Counted from the first letter of the stretch, positions 33,989-45,100 are shown. The stretch: DNA of 64,000 nucleotides from Candidatus Latescibacterota bacterium (GCA_022819745.1 JAJEGS010000062.1:1-64000); one strand, 5' to 3'. The notes: a model not told the origin generated them from the letters alone. Made by a program: numbers and translations.

Positions 33989-35899
33989 ATGAGTTTTCCC
34001 TTTGCAGACCAGACCGGCCACGGCGTCAAGGTCGCCATCGTCGATAGCGGCGTCGTGCCTAATCATCCCAAAATCGGGCCGATGGCCGGCGGCATCGCAC
34101 TAACCGTAGGGCCAGATGGCGCGACCCGCCAAAGCACCGACCACGCCGATTGCGCCGGCCACGGCACGGCCTGCGCCGGCATCATTCACCGCAAAGCACC
34201 CGCAGCCGCGCTCTACAGCGTGCGCATCTTCAACGAATCGCTGCAAGCTGATAGCCGCTTGCTAATCGCAGCCATTGAATGGTGCATAGAACAAGGTATG
34301 GACATCATCAACCTGAGCTTAGGCACCACCGAGGTAACGCAACGCGACGCCTTACTCCAGCTCTGCCAGCAAGCCGCAGACCAAGGCATCCTAATGGTCG
34401 CCGCCGAGCACGAAGAAGGCCGCAAAAGCTATCCAGCGCACTTGCCCCAAGTCATCGGTGTGGGCGCGGGGCCATTGCAGGGCCTATACGATTACTACTA
34501 TCGCCCAGGAGTCGCCATCGAGTGCATAGCCCGGGGAGAACTCCAGCGATTGTGCTGGCTGGAGCCGCCCGAGGTCATGCTAGCGGGCACTAGTTTTGCC
34601 GCGCCCCACATCACCGGTCTGCTCGCTCTCATCCGTCAAGGCCATCCCAGTGCCAGCTTAGCACAGGTGCGCGAAATCCTCCGCAACCACGCTCTGCCCG
34701 AAGTCAAGACCCCCCAATCCCCTTCCCCAGCGGCTGTGCAGCTTCGCGCAGAGGAGCCGTTTGCTTGGATTCGCAAAGCCGCCCTCTATCCCTACAACAA
34801 GGAGATGCACTCGCTGGTGCGCGGGCGCGATCTGCTCGGCTTTGAGATCGTCGGCGTCGGCGATCCGGTCGGCAAGGGCTTGGTCGGCCAAGATGCTGGC
34901 GAGGCCATTGGCCTGCCGCCAGCGGGTCTACCCATTATGCCCAGTCTGGCCGCTGCCCTGCGGGGAGCCGATACCCTTATTTTGGGCTATATGGACCAAC
35001 TGAGTCGCATCCGTAAAAAAGACCTATTGCGCGAAGCCGTCCAAACCGCCATAGACCAAGGCGTCCACGTCTTCAGCCTCTTGGCACTGCAGCACGAGCA
35101 GTACGCCGACCTGTACGAACAGGCTGAAGCCAAGGGCCTACGGCTATACTATCCATCGTTGTCCTCCAAAGAAATACGGCAAACCCTCCGTTCAGCGGAT
35201 CACTGGCCCCAAGTCGATGTGCCAGTCTTAGCGGTCCCAGGCACTAGCTCACAGCAAGGAAAGTTTACCCTGCAACTCGCCCTGCGCCGCCGATTACTGG
35301 AACTAGGCTACCGGGTGGGACAAATCGGCACCGAACACCACTCGGCCCTCTTCGGCATGGACTGCGCGTTCCCCATGGGCTACGCGGCGTCTATTGAGAT
35401 GCCGCTGGACTATTACGTGCCCTATCTCGACGCCAAGATGCGAGAAATCAACCACCGCAAGCAGCCGGACCTGATCTTAGTCGGCACCCAATCCGGCACG
35501 GTGCCCTACAATGTGGAAGAACACCAGACCCATACGCTGCCTACCCTTGCATTCCTGACGGGCGTCAAGCCCCAAGCCTGCCTATTGGTGGTCAACAGTG
35601 TGGATGCCGACGACTACATCCAAGACACTATTGACGGCATCCGCGCCCTGTGCCAAACGCCTACGCTCTTGTTGGCTATGAGCGATCGGGCGAAACACAT
35701 TCGCACGGCCTATGGCCGAACCTCTATTAAACCGCAGCCCATGGCCGCGGTCGAAGTGCGCGACAAACTGAATCGTTTAGAACAGACGTTTGGCCTTCCC
35801 GCGGTATCCATTGCAGACGAAGCGGATATCCATCGGGCCGTCGAAGTGGTCATCAACCATTTTGCCGAGGAGGAGGTGCAGTCATGCGCGGCGATATAG
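33989..35899 (+). CDS. subtilisin-like protease fused to a P-loop (DUF1611/peptide-maturation-like) domain
   Basis: The 636-residue protein has an S8 domain (about 10-235) with the triad D19 (VAIVDSGV), H58 (CAGHGTACAG) and S202 (AGTSFAAPH). The usual oxyanion Asn in AAGN is replaced: the region reads MVAAEHEEG. A second region (about 255-636) starts ALYPYNKEMHSLVRGRDLLG and carries a Walker A-like loop GTSSQQGKFT (418-427), followed by segments resembling the DUF1611 P-loop family. As I recall it, this second region resembles a family named 'peptide maturation system protein'. There is no signal peptide, so it acts in the cytoplasm. It probably cleaves or modifies the cluster peptide. It overlaps the ACP gene by 16 bp. 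Confidence 0.8.
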   Translation: MSFPFADQTGHGVKVAIVDSGVVPNHPKIGPMAGGIALTVGPDGATRQSTDHADCAGHGTACAGIIHRKAPAAALYSVRIFNESLQADSRLLIAAIEWCIEQGMDIINLSLGTTEVTQRDALLQLCQQAADQGILMVAAEHEEGRKSYPAHLPQVIGVGAGPLQGLYDYYYRPGVAIECIARGELQRLCWLEPPEVMLAGTSFAAPHITGLLALIRQGHPSASLAQVREILRNHALPEVKTPQSPSPAAVQLRAEEPFAWIRKAALYPYNKEMHSLVRGRDLLGFEIVGVGDPVGKGLVGQDAGEAIGLPPAGLPIMPSLAAALRGADTLILGYMDQLSRIRKKDLLREAVQTAIDQGVHVFSLLALQHEQYADLYEQAEAKGLRLYYPSLSSKEIRQTLRSADHWPQVDVPVLAVPGTSSQQGKFTLQLALRRRLLELGYRVGQIGTEHHSALFGMDCAFPMGYAASIEMPLDYYVPYLDAKMREINHRKQPDLILVGTQSGTVPYNVEEHQTHTLPTLAFLTGVKPQACLLVVNSVDADDYIQDTIDGIRALCQTPTLLLAMSDRAKHIRTAYGRTSIKPQPMAAVEVRDKLNRLEQTFGLPAVSIADEADIHRAVEVVINHFAEEEVQSCAAI

Positions 35900-36156
35900 C
35901 TCAACGAGTGAAACAAGCCCTCGTCCAAGGCCTCCAACTCAAGATCAATCCCGAAGATATAGCCGATGACGAATCCCTGTTTGGCGAGGGCCTTGATGCC
36001 GATTCCATTGCTGCGTTAGAGATCGTCTTTGCCCTTGAAGAAGAGTTCGGGTTTGAAGTAGAAGACGAAGACCTGCGGGTGGACCTATTCGATTCAGTTC
36101 GTACCTTGGCCTCATATATAGAAAAGCGATTGGCACTTCAATCGCCTATGCCCTGA
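35884..36156 (+). CDS. acyl carrier protein
   Basis: This 90-residue acidic ACP has the phosphopantetheine-bearing Ser41 in GLDADSIAALEIVFALEEEFG. GAGGAGGAGG gives a strong ribosome site. It is not accompanied by fatty acid synthesis genes; its neighbours are the protease-P-loop fusion and a BtrH-like transferase. In butirosin biosynthesis BtrH moves an acyl group from the ACP BtrI to the product, so a similar ACP-to-product transfer is a reasonable reading. No adenylating enzyme or ketosynthase to load the ACP is visible, so it must be loaded by an enzyme outside the window or by the P-loop domain. Confidence 0.92.
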   Translation: MRGDIAQRVKQALVQGLQLKINPEDIADDESLFGEGLDADSIAALEIVFALEEEFGFEVEDEDLRVDLFDSVRTLASYIEKRLALQSPMP

Positions 36157-36176
36157 GTAAACAGGTGGGAACAAAT

Positions 36177-36809
36177 ATGCGAGCCAATGGCCTAATAACT
36201 GTAGATCTAGCACCCTATTTCAACAACGCGGGCATCGCCTCTTCCTGCGACCCTGCCGCCGACGGACTCGACGGGATGGGGACGATCTTTCGGGCAGAGG
36301 GTCTCCCGGCGTCGGAGGCGACCGTCGATTGCAACGGTACGCAGTTCGCGTTCCCAGATAAAAGAGATAGTGTGCCCGATAACATCGCCTGCGAAGCCCA
36401 AGAAATTCCGTTGCCAGTAGGACGCTATCGCGCCCTCCACGTTCTAGGTCTATGCGACTGGCGGGCCACGGCTGAGATCATCCTGTTACACTCACCAGAT
36501 GGTTCCTGTACCCAAGCAACTCTCGAGCTCAGCGACGCCTCGCATTACAAAGGGCTCCAGTATGGAGAGCATGAGGCATTTACGGGACAACTGATTACTC
36601 CTGATGGTCTCATTCCCCATGTATTCCTCTTCGGCATAACCCCACCGGGCAAAGGCCGCCAGATGTACGAAACGCATATTGAAGCGGGCATCTGGCATCA
36701 GGTAATTGAATTGAAAGAAACCCTGCTGCTGTCGGCTCTCGTAATGCCGGATAATCCATCCATGCACATCTTCGCGCTGACCTTGTGCCGAGAGGAAGGT
36801 TCGTTGTGA
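36177..36809 (+). CDS. beta-sandwich protein of unknown function
   Basis: Counting from ATG 36177 it is 210 residues (an upstream GTG is possible). The sequence GLITVDLAPYFNNAGIASSC and DNIACEAQEIPLPVGRYRAL with LHVLGLCDW resembles the jelly-roll module appended to some bacterial glycoside hydrolases, here as a stand-alone protein. No signal peptide and no catalytic motif is evident. Its place between the ACP and the BtrH-like gene suggests a binding or scaffold role in the cytoplasm. It overlaps the next gene by 4 bp (GTGA). Confidence 0.65.
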   Translation: MRANGLITVDLAPYFNNAGIASSCDPAADGLDGMGTIFRAEGLPASEATVDCNGTQFAFPDKRDSVPDNIACEAQEIPLPVGRYRALHVLGLCDWRATAEIILLHSPDGSCTQATLELSDASHYKGLQYGEHEAFTGQLITPDGLIPHVFLFGITPPGKGRQMYETHIEAGIWHQVIELKETLLLSALVMPDNPSMHIFALTLCREEGSL

Positions 36810-37852
36810 AAAAGCGCATTAGCGGTATTCCCTTCTGCACCAATCGGCACTACAACTGCCTCCATGTCGTATTAGACAGCTTGTTGCGCTACTACCAATG
36901 GGAACCGTCGCTGCCCGCTTTTTACAATTGGGACTTTTTCTACGCTAGAGGTGAATCGTTCAGCGTCAAGAGTCGTCCAGCTCCCCTCTTTGCCATGATC
37001 CAGCAATTCGGCATTGAGGCATTCAACTGTACTTTTGACGATGGCAGGGCGGCGTGGAACAAAGTCAAAAAACTATTGGATGCAGATGCGCCCGTAGCTA
37101 TAAATATAGACGTCTTCCATCTAGCCGGAGCCGGATTCTTTCCGCGTCAGCGCCACTCCGACCACCAAGTTATCGTCGCCGGGTACGACGATGAAGCGAA
37201 CACTGTTCACTTGATTGACCCTTCGCCATGGTCACCTTCAGCGCGAGACATCCCACTTGACCTCTTCCTTGCCTGTTGGGATACGCGGGCTATTGCTGGA
37301 GGGAACCAGCCCTGCTTTGACTGGCGCTGGCTAGACATGCCAGATGAACTGCCCAGTGTGCGTCCGCGCCATGTGGCCGCCATTTTGCAACGCAATCTCG
37401 CGAGTATGTCTGCAACCAATTCACAAGCCGATTGCGTCCAAGGCGTAGCCGGGATTGAGCAACTCGCCGAAGATGTAGGAACATGGGCAGAATGCGAAAA
37501 GCAAGCTCTCAAATCACGCCTGAACCAATGCACTGAATTATTTCTCGATGTCGCCCTAAATAGAGAAGGGCACGGTGCTTTTCTCCACTATGCCAGTCGG
37601 AGCTGCGGCCTTGACGACCTAAGCGTTCTCGGACGAGAATTCGAGTCGATTTCTCAGAGCTGGTTTGTCGCCAAAAACTTGTGCCTCAAAGGCGCGATCA
37701 AGGAGACACCAAGACTGATACCGCGCATTCAGGCTCGACTCCATGCTGTCGCCGTTCAAGAACGGAACGTCCTAGAGGCTCTAACCGCTCACTCCCAAAC
37801 CTTAAGCAGATCGCGAACGGAGTGCGGTCAAGATCGCGAGCGTACAAAATGA
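36806..37852 (+). CDS. BtrH-like (BtrH_N, Cys-protease-fold) acyltransferase
   Basis: GAGGAAGG before GTG 36806 and the GTGA overlap set the start; an in-frame GTG at 36785 is rejected. The 348 residues show a papain-like triad: Cys18 in RHYNCLHVVLDSLL, His120 in RHSDHQVIVAGYDD and Asp138 in VHLIDPS. BtrH_N proteins include BtrH, which transfers the protected aminohydroxybutyryl side chain from an ACP in butirosin synthesis. With an ACP two genes upstream, ACP-dependent acylation of a peptide or other product is the favoured role. The C-terminal half (about 190-348) is helical and unassigned. The stop overlaps the adaptor start (ATGA). Confidence 0.82.
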   Translation: MKKRISGIPFCTNRHYNCLHVVLDSLLRYYQWEPSLPAFYNWDFFYARGESFSVKSRPAPLFAMIQQFGIEAFNCTFDDGRAAWNKVKKLLDADAPVAINIDVFHLAGAGFFPRQRHSDHQVIVAGYDDEANTVHLIDPSPWSPSARDIPLDLFLACWDTRAIAGGNQPCFDWRWLDMPDELPSVRPRHVAAILQRNLASMSATNSQADCVQGVAGIEQLAEDVGTWAECEKQALKSRLNQCTELFLDVALNREGHGAFLHYASRSCGLDDLSVLGREFESISQSWFVAKNLCLKGAIKETPRLIPRIQARLHAVAVQERNVLEALTAHSQTLSRSRTECGQDRERTK

Positions 37853-39015
37853 CGGCACTAAAGAAATTCCTATACCTCGCTCTTGCGCTTGGGCTACTCG
37901 TCCTATTGTTTGCGATTTTCAGCGATTCCGCGCCGTCGCAAAATCCCCGCGGCGAAGCCCTTGAAGCCCTCCCCGAACTCGAACCACCCACCACCCCGGT
38001 CGCCATAGAAACGATTCAGCACCGCACCCTCATGCAGAAAATCACCTCCACGGGGATTTTTAAGGCCAAGATGGAGACCGCCATCGTCCCCCAAGTAGCG
38101 GGCCAAGTGCGCCGCCTCAATGTCGAGGAAAGCCGCTTTGTCAGCAAAGGCGATACCATCTTGGAATTGGACGCGGAACGCTACACCATCGCTTACCTAC
38201 AGGCAAAAGATCAAATGACGCGGGTGCTGCGGGAATACGCCTCCATAGCCTTGATGAGCAATCAACTGGACCGCGGGCACCAAGCACGCGACCTCATAGA
38301 GACCCAAGCTGATAGCACCAACATCAACGACTTGGAAGCCCTATCGCTGTTTGCAAACGGCACTCCCAAAGAATGGATCGCCAGCACTACCGGCTTAACG
38401 CGCGCCCGACTCGACCTCAAGCAAGCCGAACTCGACCTCAGAAACGCAGTTATTACAGCGCCGTTTGCCGGCGTCGTAACCGAAGTGGAAGTAACCGCTG
38501 GCACTTGGGTCTCCCAAGGACAGACCCTGATGCGGCTTTTGGCACTCGACCCGCTACTGCTCGAAGTCAGCATCCTCGAAAGCGAACTGCGCTTACTGCA
38601 CGTCGGCGCTCAGGCAGCTATCGCGCTCCACGCATACCCCGACGACCAGTTTGCAGGCGCGGTCAAAGCCATCAGTCCGGTAGTCGATAGCGAGAGCGGG
38701 ACTTGCCGCATCTTGATCCAAATGGATAACCCCGGCCAGCACATCAAACCCGGCATGTTCGCCCGGCTTGAAATCGGCATCGAAGCCTTTCAGCAGCGGC
38801 TGCTCATCCCGCGCGATGCGCTCCTCGTCCGCGACGACCGCAAGCTAGTGTTCGTTCACCAAGACGGACTGGCCCAATGGCGCTACGTCAAGACCGGCCT
38901 CGAAAACGACGACTTTATCGAGATTACCGAAGGGCTAGAAGCTGGCGAAGAACTCATCGTATCCGGGCATTACAACCTAGCCCACGATGCAAAAGTTGTG
39001 GTCGTCCAACGCTGA
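37849..39015 (+). CDS. RND/HlyD-type periplasmic adaptor
   Basis: ATG 37849 overlaps the previous stop (ATGA), giving 388 residues; the much longer upstream frame is a shadow. An N-terminal anchor helix (about 5-24) precedes the paired lipoyl halves (VPQVAGQVRRLNVEESRFVS and ITAPFAGVVTEVEVTAGTWV), an alpha-hairpin and beta-barrel, typical of MFP adaptors. It would link the two RND permeases to an outer-membrane channel; no TolC-like gene is seen here. Confidence 0.92.
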   Translation: MTALKKFLYLALALGLLVLLFAIFSDSAPSQNPRGEALEALPELEPPTTPVAIETIQHRTLMQKITSTGIFKAKMETAIVPQVAGQVRRLNVEESRFVSKGDTILELDAERYTIAYLQAKDQMTRVLREYASIALMSNQLDRGHQARDLIETQADSTNINDLEALSLFANGTPKEWIASTTGLTRARLDLKQAELDLRNAVITAPFAGVVTEVEVTAGTWVSQGQTLMRLLALDPLLLEVSILESELRLLHVGAQAAIALHAYPDDQFAGAVKAISPVVDSESGTCRILIQMDNPGQHIKPGMFARLEIGIEAFQQRLLIPRDALLVRDDRKLVFVHQDGLAQWRYVKTGLENDDFIEITEGLEAGEELIVSGHYNLAHDAKVVVVQR

Positions 39016-39027
39016 GAGAATCGGCTC

Positions 39028-42000
39028 GTGAGTATCGTGCGCTTTGCCGTCTATCGGCCCGTAGCCACTACCGTTTGCTTTCTCGCCGCGCTTCTGTTGG
39101 GTTTGTATTCCCTCTTCCGGCTGAACGTAGATTTCCTTCCCGACATCGACATTCCCCGGCTCATAGTTCGCACGGACGCCCCCAGCCTAAATGCCCGCGA
39201 CGTGGAAGAACATGTCACCCGCCCCATCGAAGCGTCCCTCAGCGCCATAAGCGGCGTACGGCGGCTCAAGTCCATCTCGCAAGACGGCATCTCTTTTGTC
39301 GAGGTTGAGTTCAACTGGGGCAGCGATATGGACCTCAGCTTCATCAAGGCGCGCAGCAGCCTCGACCAAGGCCACCTGCCGCAAACGGCCGGCCGGCCTA
39401 CCATTTTGCGCTTTGACCCCTCGGCCGCCCCCATTATGACGCTTGTGATCACCGGCGATCGGGTCGAAAAGCCCCGCTCCACCCGGGATTACCAAGCAGC
39501 CCTCGTGGAACTGAAGGAAGTAGCGCAGGCCGTCGTCAAACGTCGGCTGGAGCAGATTGACGGCGTAGCGTACGTGCAGGTCGCCGGTGGACTAGACCGC
39601 GAAATTCATATCCATCTCGACACTGAGAAAAGCCTGCGCTACAACATCGACTTTGCCGGGGTAGAAAACAGCCTCAAACAGTTTAACATAACCCATTCCG
39701 GTGGCTCGATCCGCGACGGTTTTGCCCAGTTCCCCCTGCGCATCCAAGCCGAGTTCACCGATGTGCAACAAATCCACCAAATCCCGGTGCAACTAACGCC
39801 CAAACTAATCCGCTTACAGGACGTGGCCCGCGTCGAAGAAGGCTATGCAGAACGCACCGGCTACACCCGTTTGAACGGACACGAGGTCATTACCCTGTAT
39901 GTTTTCAAGGAGGCCGGTGCCAACACCGTGGAAGCCTCCGAAAAAGTGTACGACAGCCTCTACCGCTTTTCGCAAGAATACGCGAACTTCGCCGTCGTGC
40001 CAGTCTTCGACCAAGCCGAGTTCATCAGCGAATCTATACACAACGTCCTACAATCCTTGTACTTGGGTGGCCTCTTTGCCTTTGTCATCCTCATTTACTT
40101 CCTCCGCGACCTCAAAAACCCGCTCATCGTGGGACTATCCATACCTATTTCCATTACTACCACCTTTATCTGCATGTACTTTCTCGACATCCACTTTAAT
40201 ATTGTGTCGTTGGGGGGCCTCGCTTTGGGCATCGGCATCTTAGTCGATAACTCAATCGTCGTGCTGGAAAACATCTATCGCTACCGCGAAATGTCGCACG
40301 AGCCGGGCGAAGCAGCGGTCCGCGGCACCCGCGAGGTGGGCTTGGCCATCACGGCCTCGACTCTTACCACCATGTCGGTTTTCATGCCCTTAGTGTATGT
40401 CAAGGGGATCGCCGGAGCACTCTTTTACGAGCAGGCGGTCACGATCTCCCTCGCTCTGACGGCTTCTTTGATCGTATCCATCCTCCTACTTCCCATGCTC
40501 TCTGCCCGGTCTTGGAAAGCACCCAACAAATCGGGGCAATTCTATCGCATCGGGCGCGTAGCGGCCACCCCTTTCCTCCTCACCATCGACCTCTTTCAAT
40601 ACCTGTTCAACAAGTTTTTCTTGCTGTACGAGTACGTCCTCGTTCGCGCCCTACGCCATCGCTGGCAGGTCGTCGGAGCACTGTTTGTCCTGCTTGCGCT
40701 GAGTACTTATCTGGCCATCGGCCTAGAGCGGGAGCTTATACCCACCGTCGATAGGAAGCACTTGGTCCTCCGCGCCGAACTATCGCCGGGGAGCAATCTG
40801 CCGACCACGGCGGCGGAAATAACCAAACTAGAACGCCACCTGCTGCGCGAGGCTGGCGTCGCGTCCGTACTCTCATCCATCGGCATCACCCGCGAAATCC
40901 TCGACCGACAGTACCGGCCCGGTGTAAATAAGGCGATGCTAGACATCGAGGTCGCCGAGGGCAGTGAAAGCGCAAACGTCGCCAAGCAAATCGAAGCGGC
41001 CTTCGGGGAATTCAGCCGCCTAACGCTCTCCCTGTCGCCACCGGAATCGGCCTTTGAGCAGCTTTTCCAGCAGCACCAGACCCAATTCGACCTGAAAATC
41101 ATTGGGCCGCAGCTAACCGTCCTCGCCGATTTGAGCCAGCGGATCACAGATTTTATGCAGCAGGACGCGGGCTTTGCCAACGCTCGTGCTGACTTGCAGG
41201 CCAGCAAGCAGGTGTTCAATGTCGAAATCCAGCGGGAAGCAGCCTTACAATACGGCATCCGCCTCGCTGAACTCGCTGACTTTATCAACCGCCAGCTACA
41301 AGGCAGTACGCCCACCCAATTCGTCGCTTTTGCCGACCGCATAGACATCAAGGTGTTAGCCGAGCACCGCGATGAACTCGACTTGTGGCGCGTCCTCAAC
41401 ATGCAGTATCCAGTCAAAACGCAGGGCCGCCTCGTATTCGTTCCGCTCTCCGAGTTGGTCCGCCTCAAACCGAGCGAGGGCTATGAAGCCATCCATCGCG
41501 AAAACCAAGGGCGCACCGTCGCTATAACAGCCGCCTTACAAGGGCTCGACTTTGCCCAAGCCGAGGCTCAGCTAAACGAGTTTCTGCCCCAATTAGCCAT
41601 TCCCGACGGGTACTGGATCGAGATCGGCACTCAGCACGCCGAGTTACAAGAACACTATCAAAATCTGTACCTCATTCTTTTTATCTCCATTGTATTGGTC
41701 TATTTCATTCTCGCCGCCCAGTTTGAGTCCCTCGCCGTTCCTTTTGTAATCGTCGTGGCCGTACCCCTCGCGTCCATAGGTGTCATCTGCACCCTGTGGC
41801 TAACGGGTAACACGCTGAACATCATGTCCTTGTTGGGGTGTATCGTCCTCGTGGGGATTGTGGTGAACGATTCCATCGTCAAAACCGACTTCATCCATCG
41901 GCATTACCGGGCCAGCGGCGACCTTGGTCAAGCCATTGTGGAGGCCGGGCAAAAGCGGTTTCGCCCCATCTGTATGACGACCCTAACCACGGTCTGCGGC

Positions 42001-42150
42001 CTGTTGCCCATGGCCTTATCTAGTGGCAGCGGTGCCGAGCTGCGCCGTCCCTTGGCTTGGGCGGTTGTTGGCGGCATCTCTATATCAACCCTATTGATCC
42101 TGCTCGCCGTTCCCATTCTCTACTCGGTCGTCGTCCGGGCAAAAGACTGA
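39028..42150 (+). CDS. RND efflux permease, first of two
   Basis: This is a 1,040-residue HAE-1-like permease with 12 membrane helices and two large periplasmic loops; GTG start at 39028. It opens VRFAVYRPVATTVCFLAALL and has LGIGILVDNSIVVLENIYR in helix 4 (proton relay Asp) and VGIVVNDSIVKTDFIHRH in the second half. The two permease genes and the adaptor are contiguous, as in heteromeric MdtBC-type pumps. It likely exports the cluster product or confers immunity. Confidence 0.94.
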   Translation: MSIVRFAVYRPVATTVCFLAALLLGLYSLFRLNVDFLPDIDIPRLIVRTDAPSLNARDVEEHVTRPIEASLSAISGVRRLKSISQDGISFVEVEFNWGSDMDLSFIKARSSLDQGHLPQTAGRPTILRFDPSAAPIMTLVITGDRVEKPRSTRDYQAALVELKEVAQAVVKRRLEQIDGVAYVQVAGGLDREIHIHLDTEKSLRYNIDFAGVENSLKQFNITHSGGSIRDGFAQFPLRIQAEFTDVQQIHQIPVQLTPKLIRLQDVARVEEGYAERTGYTRLNGHEVITLYVFKEAGANTVEASEKVYDSLYRFSQEYANFAVVPVFDQAEFISESIHNVLQSLYLGGLFAFVILIYFLRDLKNPLIVGLSIPISITTTFICMYFLDIHFNIVSLGGLALGIGILVDNSIVVLENIYRYREMSHEPGEAAVRGTREVGLAITASTLTTMSVFMPLVYVKGIAGALFYEQAVTISLALTASLIVSILLLPMLSARSWKAPNKSGQFYRIGRVAATPFLLTIDLFQYLFNKFFLLYEYVLVRALRHRWQVVGALFVLLALSTYLAIGLERELIPTVDRKHLVLRAELSPGSNLPTTAAEITKLERHLLREAGVASVLSSIGITREILDRQYRPGVNKAMLDIEVAEGSESANVAKQIEAAFGEFSRLTLSLSPPESAFEQLFQQHQTQFDLKIIGPQLTVLADLSQRITDFMQQDAGFANARADLQASKQVFNVEIQREAALQYGIRLAELADFINRQLQGSTPTQFVAFADRIDIKVLAEHRDELDLWRVLNMQYPVKTQGRLVFVPLSELVRLKPSEGYEAIHRENQGRTVAITAALQGLDFAQAEAQLNEFLPQLAIPDGYWIEIGTQHAELQEHYQNLYLILFISIVLVYFILAAQFESLAVPFVIVVAVPLASIGVICTLWLTGNTLNIMSLLGCIVLVGIVVNDSIVKTDFIHRHYRASGDLGQAIVEAGQKRFRPICMTTLTTVCGLLPMALSSGSGAELRRPLAWAVVGGISISTLLILLAVPILYSVVVRAKD

Positions 42151-42151
42151 C

Positions 42152-45100
42152 ATGCACAAGCTGTTGGACAGGCCCGTGGGCGTGGGCGTAGCCGGTGTGG
42201 CGGTGTTGGTGTTAGGGCTAGTTTGTTTTCGATTGGTCCCTATTGACCTCGACGGCCCGCTAGACGCGCCTCGGCTCACTGTGAGCGTTGGGTGGCCCGG
42301 CGTTGCGGCTTTCACCATTGAATCGCAGATTACGGCTCCCTTGGAGTCGCTGGTGCAGAGTCTGCGGGGCGTGGTTCAACTGAGCTCCACCAGTTCCGAG
42401 GGGCATGCGTCTATCACTGCTGAATTTGCTCCGGACACGGATATACAACTAGCCGAGCTAGAGTTAGCCGAAAAGATCTATTCGTTCCGCCGCCAAATGC
42501 CGCTCGGGGCTTTGCCGCCCCGCGTTCAGTCCACCGATCCCGAGCGGCTAAACAACCCGAATTTCGTCCGTTTAATGCTGCTTGGTCGCGCAGACCCGGC
42601 AGTCCTGCGCCAATATGCAGACGACCGCTTGCGGCTGCCCTTGCAATCCGTACTAGGCGTCGAGCAGGTGACCGTGCGCGGGGGTGCCCAACAGCACATC
42701 CTCCTCGAAATGAATCACCTCCTAGCACAGCGCTGGCAAATAGATCAAGGGGTGTTGCGCCAAGCGCTAGCCGACCAAGGGATACAGACCCGTTTCCTCG
42801 GCGCAGCACAAAGCCAAGGCACACTCAGCAGCCTCCAACTCAGTGGCCACCTCGCCAACTTGGAGACCTTAGAGCACTTACCGCTCAAGAGGTTGACGAG
42901 CGGCCGCCTCATTTACCTAAAGGATGTAGCGACCGTGCGCTACCGGCCCGGCCCGCCGACCTCTCTCTACCGGATCAATGGGCGCAACGCTGTTGCCATC
43001 GAATTTGAAAAAACGCCCGGTAGCGATATGATCCACACCTCCCAGCAGATTCGCGAGAAGGTGGCCGAACTTACCCAGCAGCTACCCGAGAGCTTTGAAA
43101 TCGTCGCGCTACACGACAAGGGGGCCGAGATAGAGCGGGACTTCCGCTTTCTACTGCGCTGGTCGGCATTTTCCATTGCGTTTATTGGGTTGGTGCTGGT
43201 CGGCGTTTTCCGTCGCTTTCAAACGGTCTTGCTCATCTTGAGCTCTATCTGGTTGTCCGTCTTAGGGGCGGTCGTGGTGTTTTTCGCCCTTGGCATTCAC
43301 TTAAACTTGGCTACCCTCGCCGGTTTCACCATCGGTTTTGGCCTCATTGTAGATAACGCCATTGTCATCTACGACTATCTCCACCGCCGCGTCCAATCTC
43401 TCGCGCCCGGCAGCGATGTGCGGGCGGCCGTGGCCGCCGGGTTGCGCGAAGGGATTCATCCCATCGTCGTGTCTAACCTGACCACCTTGGGGGCCTTTCT
43501 GCCGGTCTTTTTTCTTTCCCGAGAATTACAAGGCTATTTTGAGCCGTTTGTGGTCGCCCTAGGCCTAACCCTCACCATTGCCCTCCTAGTCGCCCTCGCC
43601 CTGATCCCAACTTTTTTCTATTGGACGGTCGCCCGGTCTGCTCTCACCCCGGCTGCACCCACAGACCGCTTCTACCGCTTGTATCGCACTGTCCTCTTTT
43701 TTTGCGTCCGCCGTAAAAAATTGTTCCTTGGTTTGGTCGTATGGACCGTGGGTGTACCGCTGTGGTTATTACCAGACAAGCTGGGCGACGAGCGAGTTGT
43801 GCCGACCGCCCCAGCCGATAAAATCACCACGCGACAACAGTACAAGGCATGGCTCGCGACGAGAGATACAACCACTTCGTCTAGCTTGGTCGGCAACGCG
43901 ATATTTACATCCAAACGCTCGCCAGAGGATCGCCCGATCTGGGAGCGGCTCTACGCTAGCGGGACCGACCTTTACAATCAAGCGTGGGGCAATCCCATAG
44001 TCAGTGCAATCAAGCCAGCACTCTTCAAGGTGTTTGGCGGGACCACGTATTCTTTGTTTAGCGACCTATCGCACCGGCTCGACCGGCGACCTCCCCGGCA
44101 CTTTTTACAAGGACTCTCAGAAGGCTTTTCGCTGATTGTCGCCCTCCGAGTACCTCACAACGCTCACATAAGCCGGATGGACAAAATTTTGCGGGATGTG
44201 GAAAAACAATTGCTCAACTTTGCGCCGTATATCGATGGCATCATCGCCCAAAGTGCGGGCCGGTACGGACTCATTCAGGTGCTGCTCAAGGAAGAGTTCC
44301 GCACCTCGGATGTACCATACATTCTCTACGAGCGTCTAGTGGCCTACGAGGGCAACCTCGGCGGCGTGGGAATGTCGGTATATGGCAAGGGGTTGGAAGG
44401 AATCGGCAAGCCTTTGAGCGGGAGCCGCAGCGTCTCCAACCGGCTAAGTATCCACGGCTTCAACTTCGGGCAGGTGGGCGACATTGCCGAAGACATCGCC
44501 GATCAACTAAGGCAGCGTCGCTCGCGTCGGATTAAGGACATTTACCTCGACTTTGCCTACGGTCCGTCCCAGCACGAAATAGTAGCCCAGTTCGACCACA
44601 CCAAAACCGCACCCCTCGGCCTTGATCACGCCGACATTGTCCGTGAGATCCAAGATCGGCTCGCCACCAGCGGCACCTCCGCACACCTCTATGTGGATGG
44701 ACGACAATACGCCGCCAGCGTCGCCGATACCGGAGCCAGCCGCATGACCGCCCGCCATCTGAGCCAAGTCGCGTTGGAGCCACACCCGGTGCGCATCGGA
44801 CACGTCGCACACATCGAGAAACGAGTCGTGACACCTAGCATAAAACGCGAAGATCAACGCTACATACGCACCATTGGATTCACGGTTTTGGGCAGCCACT
44901 CTTATTCCAACAGCATCCTACAAGACATCGTTGACCACACGCCCCTGCCATACGGTTATAGTCTTTCTAATCCCATGATATACGAGATAGACAAAAAGGA
45001 GCAGCGGGAGTTGGGGAGCATCGTGCTATTGGCCGTTCTCTTGGTCTGGATGATCGCCGCCGCGCTCTTTGAGTCGTGGACCCAGCCGCTGTTGGTGCTC

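Noticed and set aside
37681..37848. A 444-residue version of the RND adaptor
   Set aside because: The added part is an out-of-frame reading of the BtrH-like gene; the ATGA overlap at 37849 and the membrane anchor mark the real start.
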